A stretch of 64,000 nucleotides of DNA, from positions 29,311 through 93,310 of the forward strand of contig JANBTT010000064.1 in the NCBI GenBank assembly GCA_027578915.1, read 5' to 3'. This DNA comes from Coemansia sp. RSA 1200. Taxonomy: Eukaryota; Kickxellomycota; Kickxellomycetes; Kickxellales; Kickxellaceae. Shown one piece after another: positions 30,099 to 40,664 of the stretch. The number at the start of each line of letters is the position of its first letter. The stretch's first letter is position 1. The translations under genes were made by a program, and so were the position numbers. The notes below the pieces were generated by a model that worked only from the letters and a program-made list of their open reading frames with translations, did not search any database and was not told the DNA's origin.

Positions 30099-30575
30099 TT
30101 ATTCAAGATCGTTCTGGGTCATGATATCGTACGTGGTCTGGATCTCCTTGATCTTCATGCCAATGCTCATTTCCACCGATGCCCTGTCCTTCTCTTCGAG
30201 CCTCCCAAGGAGACTATTGTAAGCACTGGTCATCTCGTCAACGGCCTCGTGCGCAGCCTTCTTTTCCTCGTTGTAGTAGACAGAGTTGCGGGACTCTTCG
30301 GCAAACTCCATCTCGTCCTTTGCCGTCATGGCAAGATCCGTTATCTGCTGGATCTCCTCCTTCAGATCAACCTTTGAATCCGATGTGTACAGCCGCGTAC
30401 CGCATCGCTGTGCACAACGTAGCGGCGTTATTGGCGAGTGCTGCTGTGAATCTAATTGTGTGCAGAGCGAAAGTGTCTTGTAATTCGTCCAAAGCCTGCT
30501 GGTGGTAGAGGTTCGAATCCGCTGTGGTTGGATTCTGGTTGAAGCGAGAAACAAATGGCGCAAAAGCATTTTCAT
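30099..30575 (-). CDS. Small predicted mitochondrial coiled-coil protein
   Basis: 158 residues, function not recognised. The first about 60 residues are rich in R, S, T, L and free of acidic residues except D42, as in a mitochondrial presequence (M-K-M-L-L-R-H-L-F... R-L-Y-T-S). The rest is a charged helical region (about 68-155) with D-L-K-E-E-I-Q-Q-I-T and a heptad-like pattern, suggesting a coiled coil in the matrix or inner membrane space. It shares a 421-bp divergent promoter region with the gene at 30997. Confidence 0.65.
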   Translation of the reverse strand: MKMLLRHLFLASTRIQPQRIRTSTTSRLWTNYKTLSLCTQLDSQQHSPITPLRCAQRCGTRLYTSDSKVDLKEEIQQITDLAMTAKDEMEFAEESRNSVYYNEEKKAAHEAVDEMTSAYNSLLGRLEEKDRASVEMSIGMKIKEIQTTYDIMTQNDLE

Positions 30576-30996
30576 TTTTATAAGAGAAAAAGAAGCAGCA
30601 GCTGGAGGGCATCAAAGAAACAAAAGAAAAATAATGAAAAAACTAAAAGGAAAAGACTGGTGTCGATTTCTCCTTGTTTCCAACTTTGGATTGAAAAATA
30701 AACAATTGGAAAAAAGCACAAACAACACAGGCCATTATCCTCTTCTCCTTTCACTCAATTTTGCTTTTTTTTTATTTCCACTGACACTTTTAACAAGTGT
30801 CAATAGCAGTGGTTTTTTTTTTGCTTTTTCATCTTGTATGTAACTTTTCTTTTATAAACAACTTTTTTGTATATCATTGTTTTATATTCACTTTTCTTTC
30901 TTTCTTTACTAGACTTTGGCATAAACATAGACTTATTATTATTACTACTACTGGAAGCTATAGCTGTGCAGCGCAAGCAAAAGCTAAAAAAAAAGA
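30576..30996. promoter_or_regulatory. Divergent promoter region
   Basis: 421 bp between the divergent starts at 30575 and 30997. T-rich on the plus strand with several long T runs. No specific site can be assigned. Confidence 0.4.
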
Positions 30997-32151
30997 ATGA
31001 GCGAGGATGGGTTTAGAAATAGCACTGACACGTCACCCAGCAGACTGAGCAGAATAATGAGTAAACTGAGTATAGCCAGGACGCCCTCGCGACGCACCAG
31101 TCTTCGTTCACGCAGAGGTTTGCCCACGACACAGGAGCTGGAGATCCAAGTAGAGAACCTGAAGCTCGATGAGCAACACCAGCCAAAGAGGAAGCAGTAT
31201 AATGGATCTGCCGAACCACCAGACGAGATTGCCGACTCTTCGTCATCGGTATCCAAAACCACCGCGTATCCTCGTCAGCCAATACAAGCGGAGAGTCTGC
31301 GGAAACGCGAGCGTATTGCGGAGCTCAGACAACGTCGGTTAAACAACTTTGACGATCTTCTTCAGCAAGAACAAGAAGAACAAGAAGGGCGGATGCAAGC
31401 ACAATCGGGTGCCGCTATCATTGTGTCGCCGGCCTTGTCCAGTCAGGTTGCAACGGCGGTGGAGAACGGAACGCCTACGCCTGCTTCTGCATCTGCAAGA
31501 CACGGGAGCAACACGGCAGTAGCCAAGCCGCAGCTGGTCAGTCTGGTGGCCGATAAGTTTTTCGACAATCCAGAGCTAAACCTCCTTCTACACGAAATTG
31601 ACGTTGGGTCGGTGCAGCAGTCGCTCGATGGCGAAGAAGCAGTACCGGCGGCGGCAGAAAGGCCCTCGGAAAATGGACAGCAAGCAGCCTCGGTGACGGC
31701 GGCACAGAGGAATGCGGCTCTGGCAGCGAAGGATTCAAAGCCGGATTTTGCTATCGATATCCCGTCAACGTCGCTGTCGCCGGTGGTTAGGCGTGGGCTT
31801 ACGATGCTTCAGCGAAGACGGTCGCGCACAACAGCCGCACAACCGTTGCAGCAGCACGGAAGGGGAGGATCCAAGGACACTGGCGCATCGTACACGAAAA
31901 AAACCAGGCGGTCGGAGACGGTGGTGGGAGGAGGAGGAGAAGCGGCGGCAGATGGTGAAAAGGAGGTTTTGGCCAAGATTGATGCGGAGAGAACAAAGAA
32001 TGCGGAGCTTCGGAAGGAGCTGGACAAGCTGAACGGTCTGATAGGTGCGCTGACAAGAGTGGTGCTGGCGGACCAGGCCGTCGACCAGGCGGCGGCAATG
32101 GTGGCTAGCGAGGAGAAAGAAGCAGAATATCCACCTCTTTTTGCAGAGTGA
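30997..32151 (+). CDS. Orphan protein with basic N-terminus and coiled coils
   Basis: 384 residues, not recognised. An S/T/R-rich N-terminus (S-R-R-T-S-L-R-S-R-R) is followed by a predicted coiled coil at about 95-130 (E-S-L-R-K-R-E-R-I-A-E-L-R-Q-R-R, then E-Q-E-E-Q-E-G), a low-complexity alanine-rich middle, a second basic stretch (R-R-G-L-T-M-L-Q-R-R-R-S-R), and a leucine-heptad helix near the C-terminus (A-E-L-R-K-E-L-D-K-L). The S/R pattern suggests phosphorylation by basophilic kinases. Codon composition matches the core genes, supporting a real gene. Confidence 0.65.
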   Translation: MSEDGFRNSTDTSPSRLSRIMSKLSIARTPSRRTSLRSRRGLPTTQELEIQVENLKLDEQHQPKRKQYNGSAEPPDEIADSSSSVSKTTAYPRQPIQAESLRKRERIAELRQRRLNNFDDLLQQEQEEQEGRMQAQSGAAIIVSPALSSQVATAVENGTPTPASASARHGSNTAVAKPQLVSLVADKFFDNPELNLLLHEIDVGSVQQSLDGEEAVPAAAERPSENGQQAASVTAAQRNAALAAKDSKPDFAIDIPSTSLSPVVRRGLTMLQRRRSRTTAAQPLQQHGRGGSKDTGASYTKKTRRSETVVGGGGEAAADGEKEVLAKIDAERTKNAELRKELDKLNGLIGALTRVVLADQAVDQAAAMVASEEKEAEYPPLFAE

Positions 32152-32631
32152 GCGGGGTGCTTGTTTTTTGCCTTTGGTTTCTTGAAAGTAAAAAAGGACA
32201 ATAATAAAAAAGCAATAACGTAAATAAAAACGGCCAACACGCCAGTCATAGCACTTTGGCGGGAAAGAGAGAGGCTTTTTGTTGTTGTTTGATGATGATG
32301 TTGATGAGCGACGATGGATTTATGCTATCTTTATTAATAAAATATTTTTTTCGCTCCCTTCTTTTTTGTTGTTTTTTTTCCTTTCTTTTTTCCCCTTCTT
32401 TACTGGCCGTTAGTGTATGCGTTCCTTTTTGATTTTTATTATATCAAGCTAATATCGACAAGGGCATATATTGTTCTTGTTCACTTTTTTGTTCTTTATT
32501 AGTTTTATATTTCTCAATCAGGAGGAAAAAAAGGAAAAGAGCGAGCAAGAGAAGCCAAATCTGAGACACTGCTTACCTGTCCGTAACGCGTAATTAGTCG
32601 CTGATTTCGACAGCAGGAGACGCATACGAAA
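32152..32631. other. Intergenic region upstream of TUP1
   Basis: 480 bp, T-rich, containing the TUP1 promoter and leader. No other feature seen. Confidence 0.4.
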
Positions 32632-33070
32632 ATGTCAAATGTCTACAATCATCGGCAGATGGTGCCAGCAGCACCGCTCTCGTCACGCGTGACAGAGCTT
32701 CTGGACGCGTTGAGAGGCGAGTACGACTCGCTGAACCAGGAGGCATCGAGCATGAGGCTGTTCAAGGACGAGTACGAGCAGAGAAGTAAGTAGCTACATG
32801 AATATGTGCGTGGGTAGGTGGCCCCTTATACCTTTTTTGATTAATGATGTGAGACTAATGAGGTTGGATGCTATATGTGTGTGGAAGACACTTTTTGTAG
32901 TCAACAGCCAGATTAACGAGATCCAGGCGGTGCAGCAGAACTTGTATGAATTAGAGCGCGCGCACCACAAGATTAGGCAGCAGTATGAGGAAGAGATCCA
33001 GCGGCTGCGGCGCGAGCTGGAGGCGCGTGGGGGACCGCCAGTGCCGCCAAGCCCGTTCCTTCAGCAGCAG

Positions 33071-33101
<31 letters not shown>

Positions 33102-34414
33102 CTGCGCCGATGGGACTGGCGCAACCGCACAGCGCCGGTGTGTACGGCGGGATGCCACCGGCAGGTGAGCCCCCGATGGGCGGATACATGGGCGCGGCGC
33201 CAGGATATGCGGCGGGAGGCAAAGAGCGCAAGCCCAATGCCATGACGCCGACGCAGGCAGCACCGCCGCCGCAGGGCATGCCGCCGCAGCAGGCAGCAAT
33301 GGTGCGCAGACAGTCACCGCCGCCGGCGCGTGGTGCGGCGATGGGAAAGGCTGTCAGCCAGCTGGCGGACATTGATCCCGACACTGTGCCAGCCAATCTC
33401 AAGCGCGAGGGCGCCGACTGGTTCGTGATCTTTAATCCCAAGATTCCGCGTGCGCTCAACATCGAGCACGTGCACACCTTGGACCACACGAGTGTTGTGT
33501 GCTGCGTCAAGTTCAGCAACGACGGCAAGTATCTTGCGACTGGCTGCAACCGCACGACGCAGGTGTGGAGCGTGGCGACTGGCGCCAAGGAGTGTGTGCT
33601 GGCGGATGAGACGGCAGCTAAGAACGGAGACCTGTATATCCGCGCAGTGTGCTTCAGCCCCGATGGCAAGTATCTGGTGACTGGCGCCGAGGACAAGCAG
33701 ATCCGCATCTGGGACGTTGCCAAGCGCACGATTCGCCACACGCTGAGTGGCCACGACCAGGACATCTACTCGCTGGACTTTTCGCCCGACGGCTCCACCA
33801 TTCTGTCTGGTTCCGGCGACCGCACCGTGCGGCTTTGGAGTCTGGAATCAGGCAAAGAGGTCTGCAAATTCACCATCGAGGATATGGGCCCCAAGGATGC
33901 CGGTGTTACGTCTGTTGCCTTTTCGCCCAACGGAAAACTGGTGGCGGCTGCATCGCTTGACAAGATGATTCGCATATGGGACGTCGCCACCGGGAATCCG
34001 CTGCAGCGCATTGACGGGCACAAGGACTCTGTCTACGCAGTTGCCTTCTCGCCCGACGGCCAGTCGCTGCTGTCCGGCTCGCTCGACAAGACGCTGCGAA
34101 TCTGGGATCTGGGTCGCTACGGCGTTGCTGGCCGTTCGTCCGATATGGTTACATGCCGCTCCACACTTGTCGGCCACAAAGACTTTGTGCTGTCGGTTGC
34201 GTACTCGCCCGACGGCGCCTGGATCGTGTCTGGCAGCAAGGACCGCGGAGTGCAGTTCTGGGACCCGCGCACTTCGCAGACGCAGTGCATGCTGCAGGGC
34301 CACAAGAACTCTGTTATCTCCGTTGCTCTGTCGCCCTCGCAGCCCGTCTTTGCCACCGGCTCCGGCGACTGTCGTGCGCGCATCTGGTCGTACGACTCGC
34401 TGCCACCCATCTAA
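32632..34414 (+). CDS. TUP1: Transcriptional corepressor Tup1
   Basis: Tup1-type global corepressor. Exon 1 (32632-32785) and exon 2 (32901-34414) join in phase (A/TC, giving Ile) to 555 residues; donor GTAAGT, acceptor TTGTAG. The N-terminal tetramerisation helix is clear: R-V-T-E-L-L-D-A-L-R-G-E-Y-D-S-L, then Y-E-L-E-R-A-H-H-K-I-R and L-R-R-E-L-E-A-R-G. A glutamine run (encoded at 33064-33102) and a proline/glycine-rich linker follow. The C-terminal about 330 residues form seven WD40 repeats with repeated R-I-W-D, L-W-S and S-G-S-x-D elements. D-W-F-V-I-F-N-P-K precedes the propeller as in other Tup1 proteins. It would be recruited with an Ssn6/Cyc8 partner not found here. Confidence 0.95.
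32786..32900 (+). other. TUP1 intron
   Basis: 115-nt GT-AG intron splitting the tetramerisation helix coding sequence. Confidence 0.9.
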
Positions 34415-37145
34415 TCTAATCTAATTGAGTCTAGCTTGGTCTAGTCTAGCCGCTGTTTGGAATCCGCCCTGCTTCTTCCTAAAGTCTCCTCCCGTTTCTC
34501 TTCCGCAAAGTCCCTGCCCCTCCCAGTCATCTGGTATCCACCCCGTGCGACTACCAAGGTTGCGTTGCCCCCCTTGCACATGTGTCTTCTTTTTCCTTGT
34601 GTGCTCTGACGTCATTTGACTGTGCATCTCCTCCAGTCGAGGCTCCTGTTGCCGCCTTCACTTAATTGCCACTTGGTTTCTTCTCCGATGATTGCGCCTC
34701 GTATCCACTTTGCTTCATTTCCGTCTACGCGATGTCAAGTCACCGCTCCCCCCCCCCAAAGCGAAGCCAACAGAGCGCCCCTCACCATCGCATTTCCGCC
34801 TTTGGATGTGCCAGAAAGTACGGTCGGCAGCTAGCGCCCAATGCCGACGTTGGCCGACGAGACCAGACAAATGACGTAGTTTGAATGTGGTGGATGCTGC
34901 GACTGGGTTGCAAAGCAGCAAATGTGTTTTCCATTCTGTGTCCCGTCGCGGCTTATTCTCTATTGCGTGCTTAGGCTCTTTTCCGCTCTTTCTTTATTCC
35001 TTTTCTCTCTTTTGTCTAGCAAATATCTCACATGTTTACTCTGAAAAAAAGCTAAATGTGTCTATCATTTCCGCCCAATGCGCGGTAATTCCATTCTGCA
35101 CTCACGTGGCCCCTTGTTGCTTGCGGATACCAGCAGTTCTGGAATCTTCTCTTCTCCATTTTCCTCTTTTGCACAATGCAAGCAAACATTAGTCATGTGG
35201 GGGATGGCGAGATCTCAAGTTTTTGGAAGAAGGGCTGCAGCAGACCTTCTTTTCTCCCCATCCAACCTGTCTTCGAATCAGAACACATGAAGAATGAAAC
35301 CGGAACAGCCGCCACTGCGAAGAATTGGAGCTCAGCGGACATTCAAAAATTTCTATCTTCAACCACGGGTGGTTCTGCGGAAAATTAACAGTCCAAATGA
35401 AAGACACGGAAAACAGAAGGCTTCCCCCCTCCCAGACACGTACTCTATTATTTTTTCCTATTTCCCTGCGAAAGAAGTAATCTAGAACTACACGCACGCG
35501 TGCTCTGTTTCTTTATCTTCCTTTTCTTCTTCCCACCTCCTGACTTTTTGGATCACCTCTTGCAAGTACAGATTGCAAATCCGATGCTTGTAAAATTTAG
35601 CAAGCCAAACGTTTTTTTTCTTGCATGAGGATTTCCTGTGCTTTCTTTTTTTTCCTCTCCGCACACGCATATGCTTATGCTTAGGCGCATGTCTGCCAAC
35701 ACGGGTGAGGTACGCGAAGCATTGGACATGGTGTTAACTCGCTTCCTGCTTTTGCCTTGCTTTGCCTTGCCTTGCATTCCTTCTTCCCCTCTCATCATGC
35801 ACTCCGCATCAGGTGTTGTCCAGGGTTTGCTCGCCTGTCTTGTCTATCCCAACATATTTTTTTCCTCGTCTATTCTCTCTCCTCACTGTACTAGCGCTTT
35901 TCCAGTTCCCCTTTCCAAACATCCCAGTCCTTGTTGTAATTCCTTTTCTTTCTCTTCTCCCAACAATAAAGTCAAAATACATGGTTTCTCCTTGACTGGA
36001 ATAATAAAATCGAGCCCTGGACAACAAGGTAAAAAATGATGGGGGAGACGGACGTTGCAGGTTTTGAAGATACGCTGCAACTTACCCAAATTTGTGATCC
36101 CCCTTTTCTTCTTTCTTGCTTCTTTGCATAACAGTATAAAAAGTCGGTTCACTCCTTTCTTTCGCCTTGTGGTTGTGTATATCCAGTATAATCCCAATTC
36201 TTCTTCTCTGTTCTCTCTTTTTCTTTTTCAAATTATTTCTTTCTTCGTAGTTTAAAATCTTACATATACAATTCTTCTCTCCCCAGTCACCGGAGTTCTT
36301 TCCCAACCATCCTTCTTTTTTTCTTTACCCCCTTCCTACATACACTTTCTTAATCAATTTATATTTTTTTACTTAAGACTTTTACGAACTCCGTTCTTTC
36401 ATTTCGTAAAATAAAAAAGGTGAAACGAAGAAAGAGCAGGACAGGAAATAGGGTAAGCATTTAATTCAATTGGACCCATTTATTTAAATAGCTGCGCTTT
36501 TCGCTCTTGGATGAAGGAAAAATATTTTTTCCCCCTTTTTCCATTTCCCCATTCACCTCATTGCTAAAAACCCAATAATTTTCAGGTCTTTTTCTTTATC
36601 CTTCGCACTTGTCGTAAGGACTATTACTTTTACTATTATTGCTGTCTTTTTGATACAATATCTATTTTAATCTTTACATCAGTTGCAAAGGCTCCCACTT
36701 TTTTCTTGGCCTGTCTAACATACAATGTGTTAAATATCATTTCATTTTGATATATAGGTGGCTAATTCTTTTTTGTTTTCTTGTGTTGTTTCTTTAGGAT
36801 ATTGGATTAACGCAGGCTACTCTTTTTTCCTTCATAATTTCCCATATATAGATTCCAAAAAGAACGTCACGGTTCAACTTTTTACTTTTTTCATTTTTCA
36901 TATTCCTTGGCCTTTCTTTCTTTCTTCTTTTTTCTTTCTTATCTTTATACTGGGGGTTTTGTGCGGCTTCCTTTTACTCGTCCTCTTTCTTCCTTTCTTC
37001 TTACTAAGAGACATATAGAGCTTATACGATACTATTGCCCTCCCTCCCCTTTCTTTGACCCGTCCTTTTCTCGCACATTTTTCTCTCACTCCTTTGGAAC
37101 ATTGCAAGGAGAGACATTAGAATATAAGGCTTTGCTTTCATTAGA
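34415..37145. other. 2.7-kb intergenic region / long leader
   Basis: Downstream of TUP1 and upstream of the bicupin gene. It is pyrimidine-rich over most of its length, with dense C/T stretches at 34440-35030 and 36080-37080, consistent with a long or spliced 5' leader of a regulatory gene. An ATG-initiated 70-codon frame at 35176-35388 (M-Q-A-N-I-S-H-V-G-D... ending G-G-S-A-E-N) is the only one with vaguely protein-like composition; I do not call it. Confidence 0.4.
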
Positions 37146-40100
37146 ATGCAACAGTATTATCATTCTGATGACGACAACTACCTTCGGTTGTCGAACCAAG
37201 CGAAAGGGTCCACAAGTAGTTCACAAGCTGGCCCGCAGCCATACAACAAAAGCTATCCATCCAACGAGCCCCACACAGCAACGCCGTATATAAAGAGACA
37301 AACTGCAATGTCGCCGACCATCAGTGGGACAACGCCGTCGGGTGCAAGTAGTTCCAACAGCTACTCCAAACCCAGTAACAGACAGTACAACTATCCCGAA
37401 GTCAATAGCAGCAGCAGCAACAACAACAACCTGGCACCAAATACCAATGACATGGTTGTCCCACAGCAATATATGCCTCTTCCTCTTTCTCCTCATCCTC
37501 CCGCTGGTCCCGCACCCGTAGGAGGCCCCATGGTTATGCCATCCGCTGCTGCTCCACTGCCTCTACAGCCGCCATTGCAGCTGCAACCGCCTGTTGCCGG
37601 CTTTGTTGCACCAATAGTGAAGAAACGTACTCCGCCCGCACATCTAGGTTTACATAACGCGGTGGGTACTGCTGCGATGCCGCACCCGCCTCCAGCACAC
37701 TACCAGATGCAACACCAGCTGTTGTCGCCCTATCCGTATAGCGCCCCAATAGCTGGTGTTTTTCCGCCAGCGCTCACGGGGCCCATTCCCGCAGGACCCG
37801 GAGATACCACCACCACCACTGCTGCTGCTGCTGCTCCTCTGTCGCCTGCAGGATTCTGGGTCCAGTCGCCTGCCCAAAACATTGCACCCATGCCGTCGCC
37901 CTCTCTTTCGGTATCCAAACACGCACACTATCGCATTTCAAAACATAACCGTCCATCCCAGCGTCTTATGCCGCAGTACAACCATATATACCAGCAACCG
38001 CAACAACAACAGCAACAGCAGCAGCAACAACCGCAGCTGAACTATGTTTTTCCTTCACATGTACAGAACCAGTTTCTTCAGCAATGCCAAAGCGCCCCAA
38101 TCTCACCCACCTCTGTGCCCAACAATAACTACGTCACCGACACCCCACCACTTGTATCGCCCCAACAGCAACAGCAACATGTTATGCCAACACCCATGGT
38201 TGCAGTACAACCACAGCAACTTCCATTACCACAACCACAACAACTGCATCATCAGCATCAGCATCAGCACCACCAACAACAGCAACAGCAGCAGGTGCAT
38301 AGAAAGCATTCATTTGCTCAACCACAAGGCGCGCAGATGACATCTGCATCCAACAGTGCGCAACCCTCACCATCGTCAGGGCCTGTCAAAAAATCCTCAA
38401 AAGAACATATTAGCGCCGCAGTTAATGCATACAACAACACCGAGCGCAAACAGGCCGTGTATCTGCGCGTTGTTGAAAGACAGTGTGAGCGTTCAAAGTT
38501 TACCACTCTGTACCATTGTCTCGAACCAGTGAAACTGGTCAATAAGGCAAAGATTATTGCAAAGGCGGGCGCGTTGCCGCTGACCAAAGGAAACTTGCAT
38601 CCTCTGTTTAAGGCTAGCGAGGATTGGATTGCTCCATGTAAGTATTGAAACTAACAAACGCTCCTATCATAATATTTTTTTTTTGCAAATCCATGGAAAT
38701 GGGTTTTATGTGAACATTTACTACTGCATATGTCTTTTCTGCTTTTCTTTTTTGTGTTTATTGTTGTATATGTGGACATGTTGGATGTATGTGTTTTCTT
38801 CTTATTTCTCCCAAGTTGTAACACCTACTGTTATTTTCCTTTCTTCCTTTAGTTTTCTTCTGCAGAAAAGCTCTTTCACAGATAATCAGGTTAGATGTGG
38901 ATCTGTGGAAGAACAATGAAGAATGTGGTTAAAAGCAAGAGTCATTATTTCTTTTCCGTTGCATGAAACAAGAAAAATTGCATTGTTTTTAACATGTCAC
39001 AATGAATGGAAGGAGAAAGAGAGGCTCTTTCTGTGATATCTTCATGTGCCTGATGGCTTGCATATATGAAGTTCTCAATTAGAGCTATTGTTGCCTTTTC
39101 CCTCTTATTTTTAACGAGCTTGCTAATGTGTTGCAAGTGACGAAACAAGAAGCAATTGTCTTTTTTTCTCTCTTTCGCTCCTTGTACGAATTCTATTATT
39201 ATTATTATTATTATTAACCAATCACTTTTTGATTTGTTGTGTTTTCCTTCCTATTCTATTCCAACAGTGTTTTTCATATGCAACATGGTGCATATATATT
39301 GTCTTCATAGTAATGCCCATAAAAGATGCAATGCAATTCCTACTAATCTCATCTGCCTATTATTTGTCTTTTCTTCCTTGCTTCAATCAATACATGTAGC
39401 CGTGGGACTTCCGCTTGAAAATAGGCCCGGGTATCGGTGTATGCTTTACATAGTGGATGGTACATTGTTCTATGATAATGGTAAGTACAAAATTTACGTG
39501 TGCATGTATTGTATTACATTAGGATGACGTTTATAATGACATGGAAAACTTAATCATACTAACAAAAAGCGGGCTTTTTCTTGTTTTAATCTTCTTTAAT
39601 TATTTGTAGGGCTTGGAACCGAGAAGCTTCTCAGCAAAGGCATGGTGCTTATGACGATGACTAGTCAGAAAATCCTGACGTATGTGCGTAATCCCAGCAA
39701 GACGCACCGGGTGCATATAGTCCGACTATGGTTCGACATGGACGACTACAGCCCGCCAACAAGTGCAAACAACACCAACAAAAAGCCAGCATGCAACCAC
39801 CATGAAGGGAAACAGCACAACGCAGCAGGAATCACGGTGGAGACATCAAAGAAACAGCACCAGCACCAGCAGAAACAGTCGCAGCAGAAGGAGGATGGGA
39901 AAGACAGCTCAGATAACAACAACGTCATACATGCCGATTTCCACTGCAAGATCAGACACGTTGCCGATTCGGACAAGGAAAACTATCTGCTTGTTCTGAC
40001 GCAGCCGTCCAACTATCGGCCGTCATTTGGCATGACTTCATTTATCTACGGAACAATGAAACCACCGACCCGCAAAAAGGACGGCGACGGGGCGTCGGAG

Positions 40101-40664
40101 GCCGGTGGTAAGAACGGGGAGTATGGAGAAGCCGAGACGCACGACGATATGACATCGTTTGACAGGTCGTATTATCTGCCAAAGACCGCAAGAGTGAAGC
40201 GACCGGAGTATTTTACGCCCGAATCGATAGCCGACATGACCCAGTCGCTTGGCGAGTTGACAGGTGAGTGGGCGGAAACCGATCCGCAGCTAACGTCCCG
40301 TGTTTGTGTGGATCCCTTCGTGGTTGAGGAAGATATCTTTGTGTCGCTGTGTAATCTGGAGCCTGGAGCCAAGGTAATCTACGAGCCGTACGATCTGCAC
40401 GACAAGAGACGTGCCAGAGAACACAGGCACCAGAATCCACAGCGTGGGACACGTCGCCGGCTTTGGATTCAAAGTCTCCTGGATGACGTCAACCCCGATG
40501 CTTCGGCTAATGGTGGTCGTCTTGTCATCAATGGCGATAAAGTTAATCGCATGCGTCCTGGCGATTCTGTGTATATACGTCGTGTGGAGCTAACCGATAG
40601 CATTGCTCTTGAAAATTGTGGACGCACTCCTATTGAATTCATTGTTGCTGAAACCCCCTATTAA
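37146..40664 (+). CDS. Q/P-rich protein with C-terminal pirin-like bicupin domain
   Basis: Three exons (37146-38637, 39400-39480, 39610-40664) join in phase (T/CC, G/GG) to 875 residues; donors GTAAGT and acceptors GTAG are clear. Residues 1-410 are disordered, rich in P, Q, N and H, with long CAG/CAA-encoded glutamine runs. A conserved block follows (about 425-498: R-K-Q-A-V-Y-L-R-V-V-E-R-Q). Residues 500-550 resemble a pirin-family cupin: G-Y-R-C-M-L-Y-I-V-D-G-T-L-F, G-M-V-L-M-T, and V-H-I-V-R-L-W-F. The last about 110 residues look like the second cupin (L-E-P-G-A-K-V, G-R-L-V-I-N-G-D, R-P-G-D-S-V). The HPH metal ligands of pirins are absent, so a non-enzymatic, perhaps nuclear role is possible. 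Domain assignment is by pattern only. Confidence 0.65.
38638..39399 (+). other. Unusually long intron of the bicupin gene
   Basis: 762 nt, the longest intron in the window, T-rich with an (ATT)n run near 39193-39216. The flanking phases match directly; no additional exon is needed, though a cassette exon cannot be excluded. Confidence 0.7.
39481..39609 (+). other. Second intron of the bicupin gene
   Basis: 129-nt intron, donor GTAAGT, acceptor TTTGTAG. Confidence 0.85.

Noticed and set aside
30505..30540. tRNA-like GGTTCGAATCC T-arm
   Set aside because: It lies inside a good coding frame (30099-30575), and no acceptor stem, D-arm or anticodon arm can be built around it.
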